Position numbers and translations under genes: made by a program
Shown: piece after piece, positions 1 through 8,256 of the stretch
How positions within the stretch are numbered: position 1 is the first letter of the stretch
How the letters are laid out: every line of letters starts with the position of its first letter
NCBI GenBank assembly: GCA_029252505.1
Contig: JAQXBH010000167.1
Location: 1-44,223, forward strand
Length of the DNA: 44,223 bases
Source of the DNA: Opitutales bacterium
Lineage (GTDB): Bacteria; Verrucomicrobiota; Verrucomicrobiia; Opitutales; Seribacteraceae
Direction of reading: 5' to 3'
Notes under the pieces: generated by a model
What the model saw: only the letters and a program-made list of their open reading frames with translations
Told to the model about the DNA's origin: nothing
Databases searched by the model: none

Positions 1-170
1 ACTTTACATTTTTTGTTTGATTGATTATCCCTTTATCCTTAGCTTATTTCAGCTAGCAAAAACTTTAAATCGTTCATCCTCATAATACATAAAATGTCAT
101 ACTATCATTACATAATATGCAATAAGCTAAGGATTAAGGGATAATCAATCTAACTCAAAAAATGTAAAGT
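1..170. repeat. Large near-perfect inverted repeat (MITE-like or giant hairpin)
   Basis: Bases 1-48 are almost the exact reverse complement of bases 121-170. Both outer ends read ACTTTACATTTTTTG inward and both inner ends read ATCCTTAGCTTATT; the arms differ by two substitutions and one 2-base indel. The central 72 bases (49-120) are AT-rich and show no ORF. The size (about 170 bp) and long terminal inverted repeats fit a non-autonomous miniature element, but a long hairpin at the end of a gene lying left of the window is also possible. Because the left arm begins at base 1, the repeat may extend further outside, and a target duplication cannot be tested. Confidence 0.75.
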
Positions 171-329
171 ATTGATGATTAGTGTATTTATGAAAAAGAG
201 AAATTAAATGGCATGTGAAATGCGAACATTGTTTCATTCATTTTAATAAAACAATAAACAACACTTTATATTTGAATCATTTCATTAACCATCCCTACAG
301 TAGCAGTTTACCTAACCCCCTAAAACAAT
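171..329. other. Non-coding gap between inverted repeat and thioredoxin-domain gene
   Basis: AT-rich stretch with no convincing gene. An open frame runs through it from 215 into the next gene, but it does not look like a protein. It presumably holds the promoter of the following gene; I see no clear sigma-70 boxes and no Shine-Dalgarno sequence before the ATG at 330. Confidence 0.4.
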
Positions 330-1790
330 ATGAGTTCAGAATTTTTATTTTCCTTCCTGATGTTCTTCCAAGTGCAGATCGATTCGATACGACAAAGTGG
401 ATTTTACCAACTGCTCGAGGAAAAATATCCTCAAATTACCGAGCAAATCAATGAAATCCAATCGGATAAAGAAGTACAGGAAATCCTCAAGCTGACTGGA
501 CTCAAAGTTGATGATTTCGAGAGTTTCAGTCTCACTTTGGAGGGATTAGAGGGCATATCAAAGATGAAAGAATTAGGGCGCTCTCCTAAGATTGGTTCAG
601 AATTAGATATTTTGTTCCGAGCAAAAGTTAAGGGAGCGATCAATCAGGATGAATTATTTGCATTCATGCTTGGAGAGTTAGAAAATGAAGATGGCAAGGA
701 AGCGCGCGACCGGGTGGAAAAAACGAAGCGGACCAATGGAAATACCACATACATGACTATTCCCGTCGAAGTAATGGATGAAAAAGCGAGTTCATCTGAT
801 CTGTTATTGGCGATAAGAAAAGAAAAGAATTACTCGGAATTGATGGTGGGCATCCCCGATAATGTTAATCAAGCACTCGAGGGAAAGTTCGGCCATGAAT
901 CTCTTGTCAGTTTGGATGCAATGTCTGACAAACGACAGGTCACATTTGCGGTCAATGTTGATCCTGCCTTATGGGAGAGACCTGAATTTGCGGCTAATCA
1001 ACAAAATCCTTTATTTGCCGGTCTTGCCAATTCCGTGAAAGGAATTAAGGAATTGGGAATTTCAATCAGCTTTTTGGAGAAATCCTTGGGCTTGGAAATT
1101 TGTGTAAGTTGCAAAGACACTCAGTCTGCACTTGGATTATGGACAGTTGCACAAGGTGGATTGGGAATGGCCCAGTTGGCAATGGCTCAGCAGGGTGGGC
1201 AGGCACCTCCCATTTTAAACCGGGTCAAGACGCAAGCGGTTGAAAAAAATGTTTTCGTTCGGGTAGAAATCCTTCCTTCCGATATTGACGAATTTGCGGG
1301 AGAGTTACTTGCACCTGTCAACATTAAGGAAGAGGTGGCCGATTCAGGACCTAAACTGATGCAGGGAAAAGTAGCTCCTTCCATTAAAACTCAACTAATT
1401 GATGGTATGAAATTTGAACTTGCCGATCACAAAGGAAAAGTTGTGGTCCTCGACTTTTGGGCAAGCTGGTGCGGTCCCTGTGTCCGTGGTCTTCCCACTT
1501 TGAAAAAAGTTTGTTCCACATTTGATCAAGAAAAAGTCCAATTTGTGGCAGTCAATCAGGGTGAAAGTAAAAAAACGATTACCAAGTTTTTGAAGAATAA
1601 AAATTTAACTGACTTGGTCGTGGCTATGGATAAATCGAGGAATGTAGGCAATTCTTTTATGGTTAAAGGGATTCCGCAAACTGTCGTGATTGATCAAACT
1701 GGGGTGATTCGATTTGTGCATGTTGGATTTGGCGCTGACAGTGGTAGTCAGCTAAAAAATGAAATTACTGAACTTCTTTCCGGAAAATAG
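330..1790 (+). CDS. Thioredoxin-like (TlpA/ResA-type) domain protein with unknown N-terminal region
   Basis: A 486-residue protein. The last ~140 residues are a TlpA/ResA-type thioredoxin fold with the redox motif WCGPC (Cys381, Cys384) after a FWAS strand, and the cis-proline loop GIPQT (Pro449). Such domains reduce or oxidise disulfides outside the cytoplasm. The first ~340 residues are not a family I can name; they resemble large secreted substrate-like modules seen in Verrucomicrobia. The in-frame stop at 321-323 fixes ATG 330 as the most upstream start. The N-terminus has a short hydrophobic stretch (residues 5-14) with no preceding basic residues, so it is not a normal signal peptide, although the domain type is normally exported. 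The start may be truncated or the upstream DNA altered. The fold call is secure; the role is unknown. Confidence 0.8.
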   Translation: MSSEFLFSFLMFFQVQIDSIRQSGFYQLLEEKYPQITEQINEIQSDKEVQEILKLTGLKVDDFESFSLTLEGLEGISKMKELGRSPKIGSELDILFRAKVKGAINQDELFAFMLGELENEDGKEARDRVEKTKRTNGNTTYMTIPVEVMDEKASSSDLLLAIRKEKNYSELMVGIPDNVNQALEGKFGHESLVSLDAMSDKRQVTFAVNVDPALWERPEFAANQQNPLFAGLANSVKGIKELGISISFLEKSLGLEICVSCKDTQSALGLWTVAQGGLGMAQLAMAQQGGQAPPILNRVKTQAVEKNVFVRVEILPSDIDEFAGELLAPVNIKEEVADSGPKLMQGKVAPSIKTQLIDGMKFELADHKGKVVVLDFWASWCGPCVRGLPTLKKVCSTFDQEKVQFVAVNQGESKKTITKFLKNKNLTDLVVAMDKSRNVGNSFMVKGIPQTVVIDQTGVIRFVHVGFGADSGSQLKNEITELLSGK

Positions 1791-1894
1791 ATCTATATTT
1801 TAAATTGTTTATAAATAACTACTTATGTAATTTTATGAGCTAAAGTAATCTTTTTTGTCTCAAAAGATCCGTGCTGTTCTATTTGGAGTATGTA

Positions 1895-1910
1895 TCGCAA
1901 CTGATTGCGA
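1895..1910. promoter_or_regulatory. Short perfect dyad TCGCAA-CTGA-TTGCGA upstream of the sigma-factor unit
   Basis: Two 6-base arms, TCGCAA and TTGCGA, are separated by CTGA and lie 46 bases before the ATG at 1957. It could be an operator for autoregulation of the sigma-factor unit or a small RNA hairpin. There is no T-run, so it is not a terminator. Short dyads occur by chance, so support is limited. Confidence 0.3.
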
Positions 1911-1956
1911 CGCGCATCAAAACCCAAATCTAAACGCCCAACAGGAGATAAATACT

Positions 1957-2634
1957 ATGATGAAAGTCAATGACTTCCTTAAATATGACATCACTTTAAA
2001 AATTGATTACGACGACTACTTTCGACTTATTTACGATACGAAGTACTTGATTGAGGCTCGCTTGGGACCAAACCGTACTTTTATTGCAACAAAAGCCGTT
2101 TACGGAAACAGTAGAAAAAAAGCCGTCCAGCAAGCAGTACAATGGTTTTGGAAAGACTTCAAGGGGGTATTAGGTTCTGCATATAAAATAATGACGGTGA
2201 ATGACCCTTATGGAGAGGTAGTTTATAATGATGATTTCGCATGTAATGACTTGGGTAATAAGTACCTAGATGAAGATACCCTCACCCGATTAATTGAGGA
2301 TGCGAGTGGAGACCTTGTACGAGATGAAAGTGAAGGAAGCGAAAAACATCCTCCCAATAGCGTGAAGCGGACAAGAAGGAGAAGAAAGCAAAACATTCAG
2401 TTAACTTCTCGACTCTCTCAATCCCCCGGAGGTACTATTTATTACAAGATGACAGATATTGCAGAGAAAACAAAAAGTACTCGTCCTAAAGTCAAATTGG
2501 TTAAACTATCATCTAAAAGTCTTGAAAAGGCCGTTCGTGAAGTGGAACGCAGAGGATTAGATAAATTTGAAAAATTTAATTCTAAATCGAAATTATCCGT
2601 TGTTTCTAAAACTAAGGTTAAGCAAGCCGCATAG
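1957..2634 (+). CDS. Unknown protein encoded ahead of an ECF sigma factor
   Basis: A 225-residue protein from ATG 1957, which has an AGGAG ribosome site at 1943-1947, the clearest in this part of the window. The open frame continues upstream to a TTG at 1855, but that region carries the dyad and no ribosome site. I do not recognise a family. The N-terminal half is mixed and aromatic-rich. The middle is acidic (GDLVRDESEGSE) and is followed by a strongly basic patch (KRTRRRRK). The C-terminus is Lys/Ser-rich, which suggests nucleic-acid or acidic-partner binding. It ends 9 bases before the sigma-factor gene, so it is very likely co-transcribed and may act in the same regulatory circuit. No signal peptide or membrane segment is visible. 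Confidence 0.7.
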   Translation: MMKVNDFLKYDITLKIDYDDYFRLIYDTKYLIEARLGPNRTFIATKAVYGNSRKKAVQQAVQWFWKDFKGVLGSAYKIMTVNDPYGEVVYNDDFACNDLGNKYLDEDTLTRLIEDASGDLVRDESEGSEKHPPNSVKRTRRRRKQNIQLTSRLSQSPGGTIYYKMTDIAEKTKSTRPKVKLVKLSSKSLEKAVREVERRGLDKFEKFNSKSKLSVVSKTKVKQAA

Positions 2635-2643
2635 TGCCCTTCA

Positions 2644-3174
2644 ATGAGTAAGAATCGACAGGATCGCTCTGCTGAATTAGTACAACTAATGATGAAGTAC
2701 CAGCGTCGAATTTTTGCTTACATTCACACTTTAGTTCCTTCAAGAAGTGACGCTGAGGATATTCTTCAAGAAGCGAGTGTTACTATTTGCGAAAAATTTT
2801 CTAGTTTCGAAACTGGGACAAATTTTTATTCCTGGGCCTGTCAGATCGCTTATTGGAAGGTTCGTGCGGCTCGTAAAAAATTTGCCACATCCAAAGTTGT
2901 TTTTAACCAAGAGGTATTGGATGTTATTTCCGAAACTAGAATTGAATTGGAAGATGAACTAGATATTAGACATGGAGCATTGTCCCGTTGTTTAAAAAAG
3001 CTTAATGACCGCGACCGCAGGATGGTCCTTACCCGCTATGAGTCGGGTAAGAATGTGTCTGCAGCAGCACAGGCTTCTGGCCGAACAATACAGGGGGCAT
3101 ATAAGGCACTTAATCGTATTCGAAAGACACTGTTTGACTGCGTTTCATTCGAGATAACTACGGAAAGAGCATGA
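2644..3174 (+). CDS. ECF-type RNA polymerase sigma factor, Rhodopirellula/Verrucomicrobium family
   Basis: A 176-residue sigma-70-family extracytoplasmic-function factor. Region 2 spans about residues 15-85, with the typical SRSDAEDILQEAS core-binding helix and the -10 recognition segment NFYSWACQIAYWKVRAARKK. Region 4 lies at about 110-165 with a helix-turn-helix ending GRTIQGAYKALNRIRKTL. The length and residue pattern match the family named after Rhodopirellula and Verrucomicrobium (TIGR02989 type), which usually sits beside FecR/LamG proteins, as here. Its stop overlaps the start of the next gene by four bases (ATGA), so the two are translationally coupled. It probably directs transcription of surface or envelope genes under control of that neighbour; the regulon is not visible. 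Confidence 0.92.
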   Translation: MSKNRQDRSAELVQLMMKYQRRIFAYIHTLVPSRSDAEDILQEASVTICEKFSSFETGTNFYSWACQIAYWKVRAARKKFATSKVVFNQEVLDVISETRIELEDELDIRHGALSRCLKKLNDRDRRMVLTRYESGKNVSAAAQASGRTIQGAYKALNRIRKTLFDCVSFEITTERA

Positions 3175-4841
3175 CGAAATTAAGCGATAAGGAAATAGTA
3201 GAATTGCACGATCTTCTTGATGCATTGGTCGAGAATAATTTACCGAAGCATAAACTAGCTCGATTAGAAAATTGGATATCTGAGAATGAGGAGGTTCGCC
3301 AGTGTTACATTGAATTCATGGACATGTCCTCCAGTTTACGACATTATGCGGAGGAGTTAATAAGTGACGATATTGTTGATCCAAATGGCGAGACTCATCA
3401 GAATATCATTTCTTTTTGGAAACCCCTTTTGGCAATTGCTGCCCTGATTGTATTTGGAATCTTTTTCAATCAACAGTTACAAAATTCTTCATCCCAGACT
3501 GAGCTACCAAAAATTGTAAACAACAAGGTAACCGGTCTTACAAAGATTACTGAAGAACCGCAGGTAATAGTGGATACCGTTGCAGTATTGACTAAGTCTG
3601 TCGGGGTTAGATGGGAAGACTCGTCCCAATTTCGTGCGAATTTGGGAGATACATTAGAGCCAAGTACTTTGAAATTAGTTGAGGGATTGGTACAAGTTGA
3701 ATTCTTACAGGGTGCAACTGTTGTCTTAGAGGGTCCAGTTGAATTTTCCTTGAAAAATCCCAATGAGGGCTCACTTGCGAAGGGAAAATTACGTGCTATT
3801 GTTCCACAAGTTGCTACTGGATTCACCATTGATTTACCCAAAGGAAGAGTGATCGATTTGGGAACTGACTTTGGTCTTCATGTTCATCCGGGTGGATCGA
3901 CAGAATTGTTTGTTTACAAAGGTAATGTTATTTACGAAGGTCAGACAGATTCAGGTGAAAGCATCACGCGGGAAGTTTTTGGAGGAGAATCAATCTTTGT
4001 TGATCCTTATGGAAATGCTAATTGGGCCGAAATGCCATCTGAACCTTTTATTAGTGCCGCTGACCTTGCTTTTCGCTCGATGGAGGAATCACAGCGCAGG
4101 CATTCGGCTTGGGTCGATTTAAGTAATGAGATTTCTGCTGACCCCAAGACATTACTTTACTTTTCTTTCGATAATCACAGTCCATGGTCTAGAATTCTAA
4201 GAAATGAAAGCGTATCTAACTCATCAGTTCAAAACGGAGCAATTGTCGGTTGTAACTGGAGTGAGGGGCGTTGGTCAGGAAAGGGTGCACTATCTTTTAA
4301 GAGAAAAAATGACCGTGTTCGTTTACAACTCCCCAGTCATTTGAAATCGGCCACTTTTTCGGCATGGTTAAAAATCGATTCTCTTTCTCAGTCCATCTCG
4401 CCAATTATATGTAGTGAACCCAAAACTCTTGGTTCAGCCTGCTGGATTGTTAATCGCGATGGTAAAATTGTACTGCGGACTCGAACTAGTAGTGGAAATA
4501 ATTTTTACGAATCTGCCGTGGCATTTCGTGCCGAAAAGTTAGGCCGATGGGCTCATGTAGCAACAACTTATAACTCCGACGCCAAAATGATAACCCATTA
4601 TGTTAATGGTCGATCATTCAGCAGAGAAAAACTTGTCGATCCAGTAATTCTAACTTTTCCAAAGGCAATGCTTGGGCACTCAAGCTCCACCCAAGGTTCT
4701 AACGATGGAGTTGCACTTAAAGGTAGCATTGACGAATTTGGTGTTTTTGAGGGTGTTTACAATGAGGAACAAATTAGAAGATTATATGAAATTGGTCGTC
4801 CATACGAAGTGCCCAATGCATTAGGTACAAGAATTCCCTGA
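3171..4841 (+). CDS. FecR-domain membrane anti-sigma-like protein with C-terminal LamG domain
   Basis: A 556-residue single-pass membrane protein. Residues 1-75 form a charged cytoplasmic helix region of the kind that holds a sigma factor. Residues ~82-100 (PLLAIAALIVFGIFF) are the membrane helix. A FecR-type beta domain follows at about 165-255 (LVEGLVQVEFLQGATVVLEGP, then VIDLGTDFGLHV). Residues ~325-545 form a concanavalin-like LamG fold (LLYFSFD at its start, SIDEFGVFEGVYNEEQIRRLYEIG at its end), which often binds carbohydrate. The start overlaps the sigma gene stop. Known logic: an outside ligand binds the LamG/FecR part and the inner segment releases or activates the sigma factor. The ligand and direction of control are not known. 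Confidence 0.88.
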   Translation: MTKLSDKEIVELHDLLDALVENNLPKHKLARLENWISENEEVRQCYIEFMDMSSSLRHYAEELISDDIVDPNGETHQNIISFWKPLLAIAALIVFGIFFNQQLQNSSSQTELPKIVNNKVTGLTKITEEPQVIVDTVAVLTKSVGVRWEDSSQFRANLGDTLEPSTLKLVEGLVQVEFLQGATVVLEGPVEFSLKNPNEGSLAKGKLRAIVPQVATGFTIDLPKGRVIDLGTDFGLHVHPGGSTELFVYKGNVIYEGQTDSGESITREVFGGESIFVDPYGNANWAEMPSEPFISAADLAFRSMEESQRRHSAWVDLSNEISADPKTLLYFSFDNHSPWSRILRNESVSNSSVQNGAIVGCNWSEGRWSGKGALSFKRKNDRVRLQLPSHLKSATFSAWLKIDSLSQSISPIICSEPKTLGSACWIVNRDGKIVLRTRTSSGNNFYESAVAFRAEKLGRWAHVATTYNSDAKMITHYVNGRSFSREKLVDPVILTFPKAMLGHSSSTQGSNDGVALKGSIDEFGVFEGVYNEEQIRRLYEIGRPYEVPNALGTRIP

Positions 4842-4869
4842 TTTTATAATTCTTCAATCAATACTCGTT

Positions 4870-5847
4870 TTATTTTCTTATTCCCCACAGGGCTTGAAAT
4901 TTGCTTCCAAAATGTTGTGGATGAATGAGTTCCTTTAGTTTTTGGACCTCTTTATTGATCGAATGATCAGTTTTCTCAAGTAAACTTTTGATCTTGTTTT
5001 GTGAGTGATGCATGAAAAAGGATTCCTGGCTTTCAAGGCTTACATTTTCGAATTTATTTTGTGTTAATAATTTGATTAGCTCATCCCAGCATAAATGGCA
5101 GGTTAGATCTTGATCACCAGGGCGGCAAAATAAATTACGATTCATCTTATGCTTGTAATATGCACGGGCAGTTCCTTCCGGTCTGTCGTACATAATACAT
5201 TCTTTTGATAATCCATAATCAAAGGTAATAAAAAGTCCATTCCATGAACTTGAAACTATTTTATCAAGTGAGTAATGTGCACCGGTTGGCCAATCGACAG
5301 TATATTCATTGGTACTATTAGCCAAAAAATCTAGATTTAAATCTTCAGGAAAAATAAATTCACTTAGCTCACCATCCAGCAATTGTACTCCAATCTCTCT
5401 CCATCGTTTTTCTGAAGTGTAATAACGAAACCTTTTGAACGGTTGAGCGTCCAACCATTCATTGGAAAATACGATTGCAGGGCTTGGGATTTCGATTATA
5501 TCTCCTAACCTGTAGGTTATGGAAGAAGAAAATGGATGTTCTACATTTTCTAAAATTGAGCATCCTGGCTCTGCTGCGATTTCAATAAATGTGTATTTCT
5601 CGATCTCTTGGTCTGAAATAATCTTTTTACAGGCGTCCACTATCATTTCTCCCCAAAGAGAACCGAAGGTATTTGAAGTATAAAAGTCTGTATTATTACC
5701 TTTTCCGACACGATCCCTCGTTTGAGAATAATAACCGAAAGAAGGATGATAAAGTGCGATATTAAAAAATTCGTCCATGGGTATGGCTCTACGACCTTTA
5801 AGCTCTTGTTGAATGGTATCGTAAATGGTGACTTGTTCCTTTGTCAT
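4870..5847 (-). CDS. SAM-dependent methyltransferase, MidA/NDUFAF7 (DUF185) family
   Basis: A 325-residue protein matching the MidA/NDUFAF7 family of class I methyltransferases; the mitochondrial member methylates an arginine of respiratory complex I. Family marks are HPSFGYYS near residue 35, FYTSNTFGSLWGEM (~55-70), SNEWLDAQPFKRF (~128-140), ITFDYG (~208) and GTARAYYKHK (~225). The glycine-rich cofactor loop is worn: it reads EIAAEPGCSILENV where family members usually carry ExGPGxGxL. The protein is also shorter than usual (about 380). It is transcribed alone, divergent from the CtpA gene. Whether it is active, and its substrate, cannot be told from sequence. Confidence 0.82.
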   Translation of the reverse strand: MTKEQVTIYDTIQQELKGRRAIPMDEFFNIALYHPSFGYYSQTRDRVGKGNNTDFYTSNTFGSLWGEMIVDACKKIISDQEIEKYTFIEIAAEPGCSILENVEHPFSSSITYRLGDIIEIPSPAIVFSNEWLDAQPFKRFRYYTSEKRWREIGVQLLDGELSEFIFPEDLNLDFLANSTNEYTVDWPTGAHYSLDKIVSSSWNGLFITFDYGLSKECIMYDRPEGTARAYYKHKMNRNLFCRPGDQDLTCHLCWDELIKLLTQNKFENVSLESQESFFMHHSQNKIKSLLEKTDHSINKEVQKLKELIHPQHFGSKFQALWGIRK

Positions 5848-5879
5848 TGGCTTTAGATGATTGCTTGGATAATTAGATA

Positions 5880-7151
5880 GTGGTGAGGTTAAAGAAATTT
5901 TTTATTTGGGTGATTCCATCATTTGTTCTTTCGTTTTTGTTGTGCAAGATTTGGCTTGATCCTACGAAGCAATCGTTTTTCGATTCTGAATATTGGAATG
6001 CCTTATTTCGATTTGGTGAGTCTTTGCGGATAACCAATGCATTATACGTTGATAAGAATAAGTCTGATTATAGTCAACTTACAGACATTGCAATCACAGG
6101 AATGGTTACTCATTTAGACCGACACTCTAGTTACTACAGCCCGAAACAATATTCTGCATTTAAGGATGATACCCACCGACGATATGTGGGCATTGGCGTA
6201 ATGATACGAAAGGTGGATGAGGGGGTTCTAATAACACGTGTCTTTTCTGGCGGTCCTGCAGAAGAATCAGGATTATCGTCAGGGGAGTATATAACCAATG
6301 TAGAGGGAGAGAGCTTAGCAGATTGGGGTCTACCTGAAGTTAGTAATCTTATTAAAGGAGAGGAGAATACATCAGTTCAGATAACCGTTCGTTCCAGGTT
6401 GGGGAGTAATAGGGATATAACAGTCCTTCGAAAGAAAATTAATATTTCTAGCGTCGAAGGTATGAAAGTTGATCAGAACGGAACTGCTTATATTAGATTA
6501 GTTCAATTTACCTCGCGATCTGGAAAGGAATTTAAAGAAGCAATTTCAGACCTAAAAGGAAAAGGGATGAAGCGGTTAATTCTTGATTTAAGAGATAATT
6601 CTGGAGGGCTTTTGTCTGCCGCAATCGAAATTACAGAATGTTTTCTCTCTCGAGGACAGTTAATTGTTTCGATTAAAGGGAGGAAAAGAAATGATGTTCG
6701 CGATTACAAATCGAACTCAGAAGAAATTTTTCCCGATATCCCTATGGCAGTTTTAATGAATGAAGGAAGTGCGAGTGCTTCGGAAATTGTTGGTGGTGCA
6801 TTATCAGTTTTGGAACGGGCACCAATCATTGGAGAGCGATCTTTCGGTAAAGGTTCTGTACAGACTATCTTTCCGATGGAAGATGAATCTGGATTGCGAT
6901 TAACCACTGCAATGTATTTTCTACCAGATGGTTCCACCATCCATGAGGAAGGAATTGAACCTCAGTTCATAGTCGACTGTTCTGACGAAAATGAAACCAA
7001 ACTTAGAATACAAAGGTACAGTCAGGATATTATGAATCTAGAAAATTTTGAAAAACAATTTGGTTTTATTCCTATTGTTGATGTTCAGTTGCTCAAAGCA
7101 GAAGAAATCCTGTTATCAATTGAAGGTGCAGAGACCGATTTAAATCAATGA
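5880..7151 (+). CDS. ctpA: Carboxyl-terminal processing protease (S41 family, CtpA-like)
   Basis: A 423-residue periplasmic serine protease. An N-terminal membrane anchor or signal (residues ~6-24) is followed by the PDZ domain (~100-180, with the RYVGIGVMIR carboxylate-binding region) and the S41 catalytic core. The Ser-Lys dyad is visible as Ser299 in NEGSASASE and Lys324 in FGKGSVQ, 25 residues apart as in E. coli Prc. Family members trim C-termini of envelope proteins. The start is GTG 5880, directly followed by a second GTG; no good ribosome site is seen. The stop overlaps the tsaD ATG by four bases (ATGA), so expression is probably coupled although the functions are unrelated. Confidence 0.92.
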   Translation: MVRLKKFFIWVIPSFVLSFLLCKIWLDPTKQSFFDSEYWNALFRFGESLRITNALYVDKNKSDYSQLTDIAITGMVTHLDRHSSYYSPKQYSAFKDDTHRRYVGIGVMIRKVDEGVLITRVFSGGPAEESGLSSGEYITNVEGESLADWGLPEVSNLIKGEENTSVQITVRSRLGSNRDITVLRKKINISSVEGMKVDQNGTAYIRLVQFTSRSGKEFKEAISDLKGKGMKRLILDLRDNSGGLLSAAIEITECFLSRGQLIVSIKGRKRNDVRDYKSNSEEIFPDIPMAVLMNEGSASASEIVGGALSVLERAPIIGERSFGKGSVQTIFPMEDESGLRLTTAMYFLPDGSTIHEEGIEPQFIVDCSDENETKLRIQRYSQDIMNLENFEKQFGFIPIVDVQLLKAEEILLSIEGAETDLNQ

Positions 7152-8191
7152 TTTTAGGTATCGAAAGTTCATGTGATGAATCTGCATTAGCACTATATTC
7201 ACCCAGCGAAGGAATTCTAGGAGAGTGGATCCATAGTCAAATTGTAAAACATTCTGAGTATGGTGGGGTAGTACCCGATATTGCAGTTTCAGAACACTTA
7301 AATAATTTTATTCCTCTGCTATCTCTCGCGAACGATGATCACCAGCGACTAGCATCAATTGTATCGAAAATTGCGGTTACATGCGGTCCTGGGCTAGTGG
7401 GATGTCTTGGGATTGGCATTAGCGTGGCAAAATCGTTGGGACTTCTTTGGGATATTCCAGTTGTTGGAGTTAATCACTTAAGAGGTCATGCTTTTTCTCC
7501 GTTTTTACCTTTAGGTTTAAGCGAGGGGGCTGCTTTTGCTTCTTACTTACCACATTTGGGATTATTGGTTTCGGGAGGAAATACCATTCTCTTTATACTG
7601 AATGAAAATAGGGAGATTTCTATTATTGCAAAGACGGTAGATGATGCTGCGGGTGAAGCATTAGACAAAGGAGCGAAGCTGTTAGGAATTCCTTATCCCG
7701 GCGGTGCTGAATTAGAAATAAAGGCAAAGGGAGGAAACATCAATGCATATGATTTCCCTCAAGCATTTCCCTCCAGGAATGTAATGAAATTTAGCTTCTC
7801 CGGTCTAAAGACAAGCTTACTTTACACTCTTAAAAAGATGACAGAAACAGAAGTACATGAACGCTACTCTGATCTTGCTGCGTCCTACCAGAATGCTGCT
7901 GTCATGCAGTTAGTAAGAAAGACAGGGCATGCTCTGGAGAATGGAGGATTTCGTAGTATCGGACTTTCTGGAGGTGTTGCTAATAATCAACTTTTGAGAG
8001 ATGAGATGGATAAGATGGCGAAAAAGAATGATATTCAATTACTATGTGCTGAACCCCAACATACTGGAGATAATGCGGGGATGATTTGCTTTGCCGCCTC
8101 TGTCGATTCAAAGAACACTTGGCCTAATCAAAATCAAGAGTTAAGTTTCAATTCAGCTCTTACGCTTGATGAATTTCCCCGTTCATTTTGA
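7148..8191 (+). CDS. tsaD: tRNA N6-adenosine threonylcarbamoyltransferase TsaD
   Basis: A 347-residue ASKHA-fold protein that, with TsaB and TsaE, transfers threonylcarbamoyl to A37 of ANN-decoding tRNAs. It opens with the family signature ILGIESSCDESALAL, has the metal-binding HxxxH in NHLRGHAFS, the phosphate loop LLVSGGNT, DDAAGEALDKGAKLLGIPYPGG, and the late motif GLSGGVANNQLLRDEM followed by HTGDNAGMI. Length is normal. The ATG overlaps the ctpA stop. No TsaB/TsaE/TsaC genes lie in this window. Identification is secure. Confidence 0.97.
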   Translation: MILGIESSCDESALALYSPSEGILGEWIHSQIVKHSEYGGVVPDIAVSEHLNNFIPLLSLANDDHQRLASIVSKIAVTCGPGLVGCLGIGISVAKSLGLLWDIPVVGVNHLRGHAFSPFLPLGLSEGAAFASYLPHLGLLVSGGNTILFILNENREISIIAKTVDDAAGEALDKGAKLLGIPYPGGAELEIKAKGGNINAYDFPQAFPSRNVMKFSFSGLKTSLLYTLKKMTETEVHERYSDLAASYQNAAVMQLVRKTGHALENGGFRSIGLSGGVANNQLLRDEMDKMAKKNDIQLLCAEPQHTGDNAGMICFAASVDSKNTWPNQNQELSFNSALTLDEFPRSF

Positions 8192-8256
8192 TTCTATGAC
8201 ATAAATGGAATTGAGAATACTTGCTTATTCATTGAAAAAAGTTATTTTGATCACTT

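Noticed and set aside
1-170. Integron attC site or rho-independent terminator
   Set aside because: Ends lack the GTTRRRY/RYYYAAC core pairs of attC sites. Arms of ~48 bp with a 72-base centre are too long for a normal terminator.
215-454. Open frame of 79 residues ahead of and overlapping the thioredoxin-domain gene
   Set aside because: Composition is not protein-like, it overlaps the clear gene in another frame, and it gives no signal peptide that could be joined to it by one simple frameshift.
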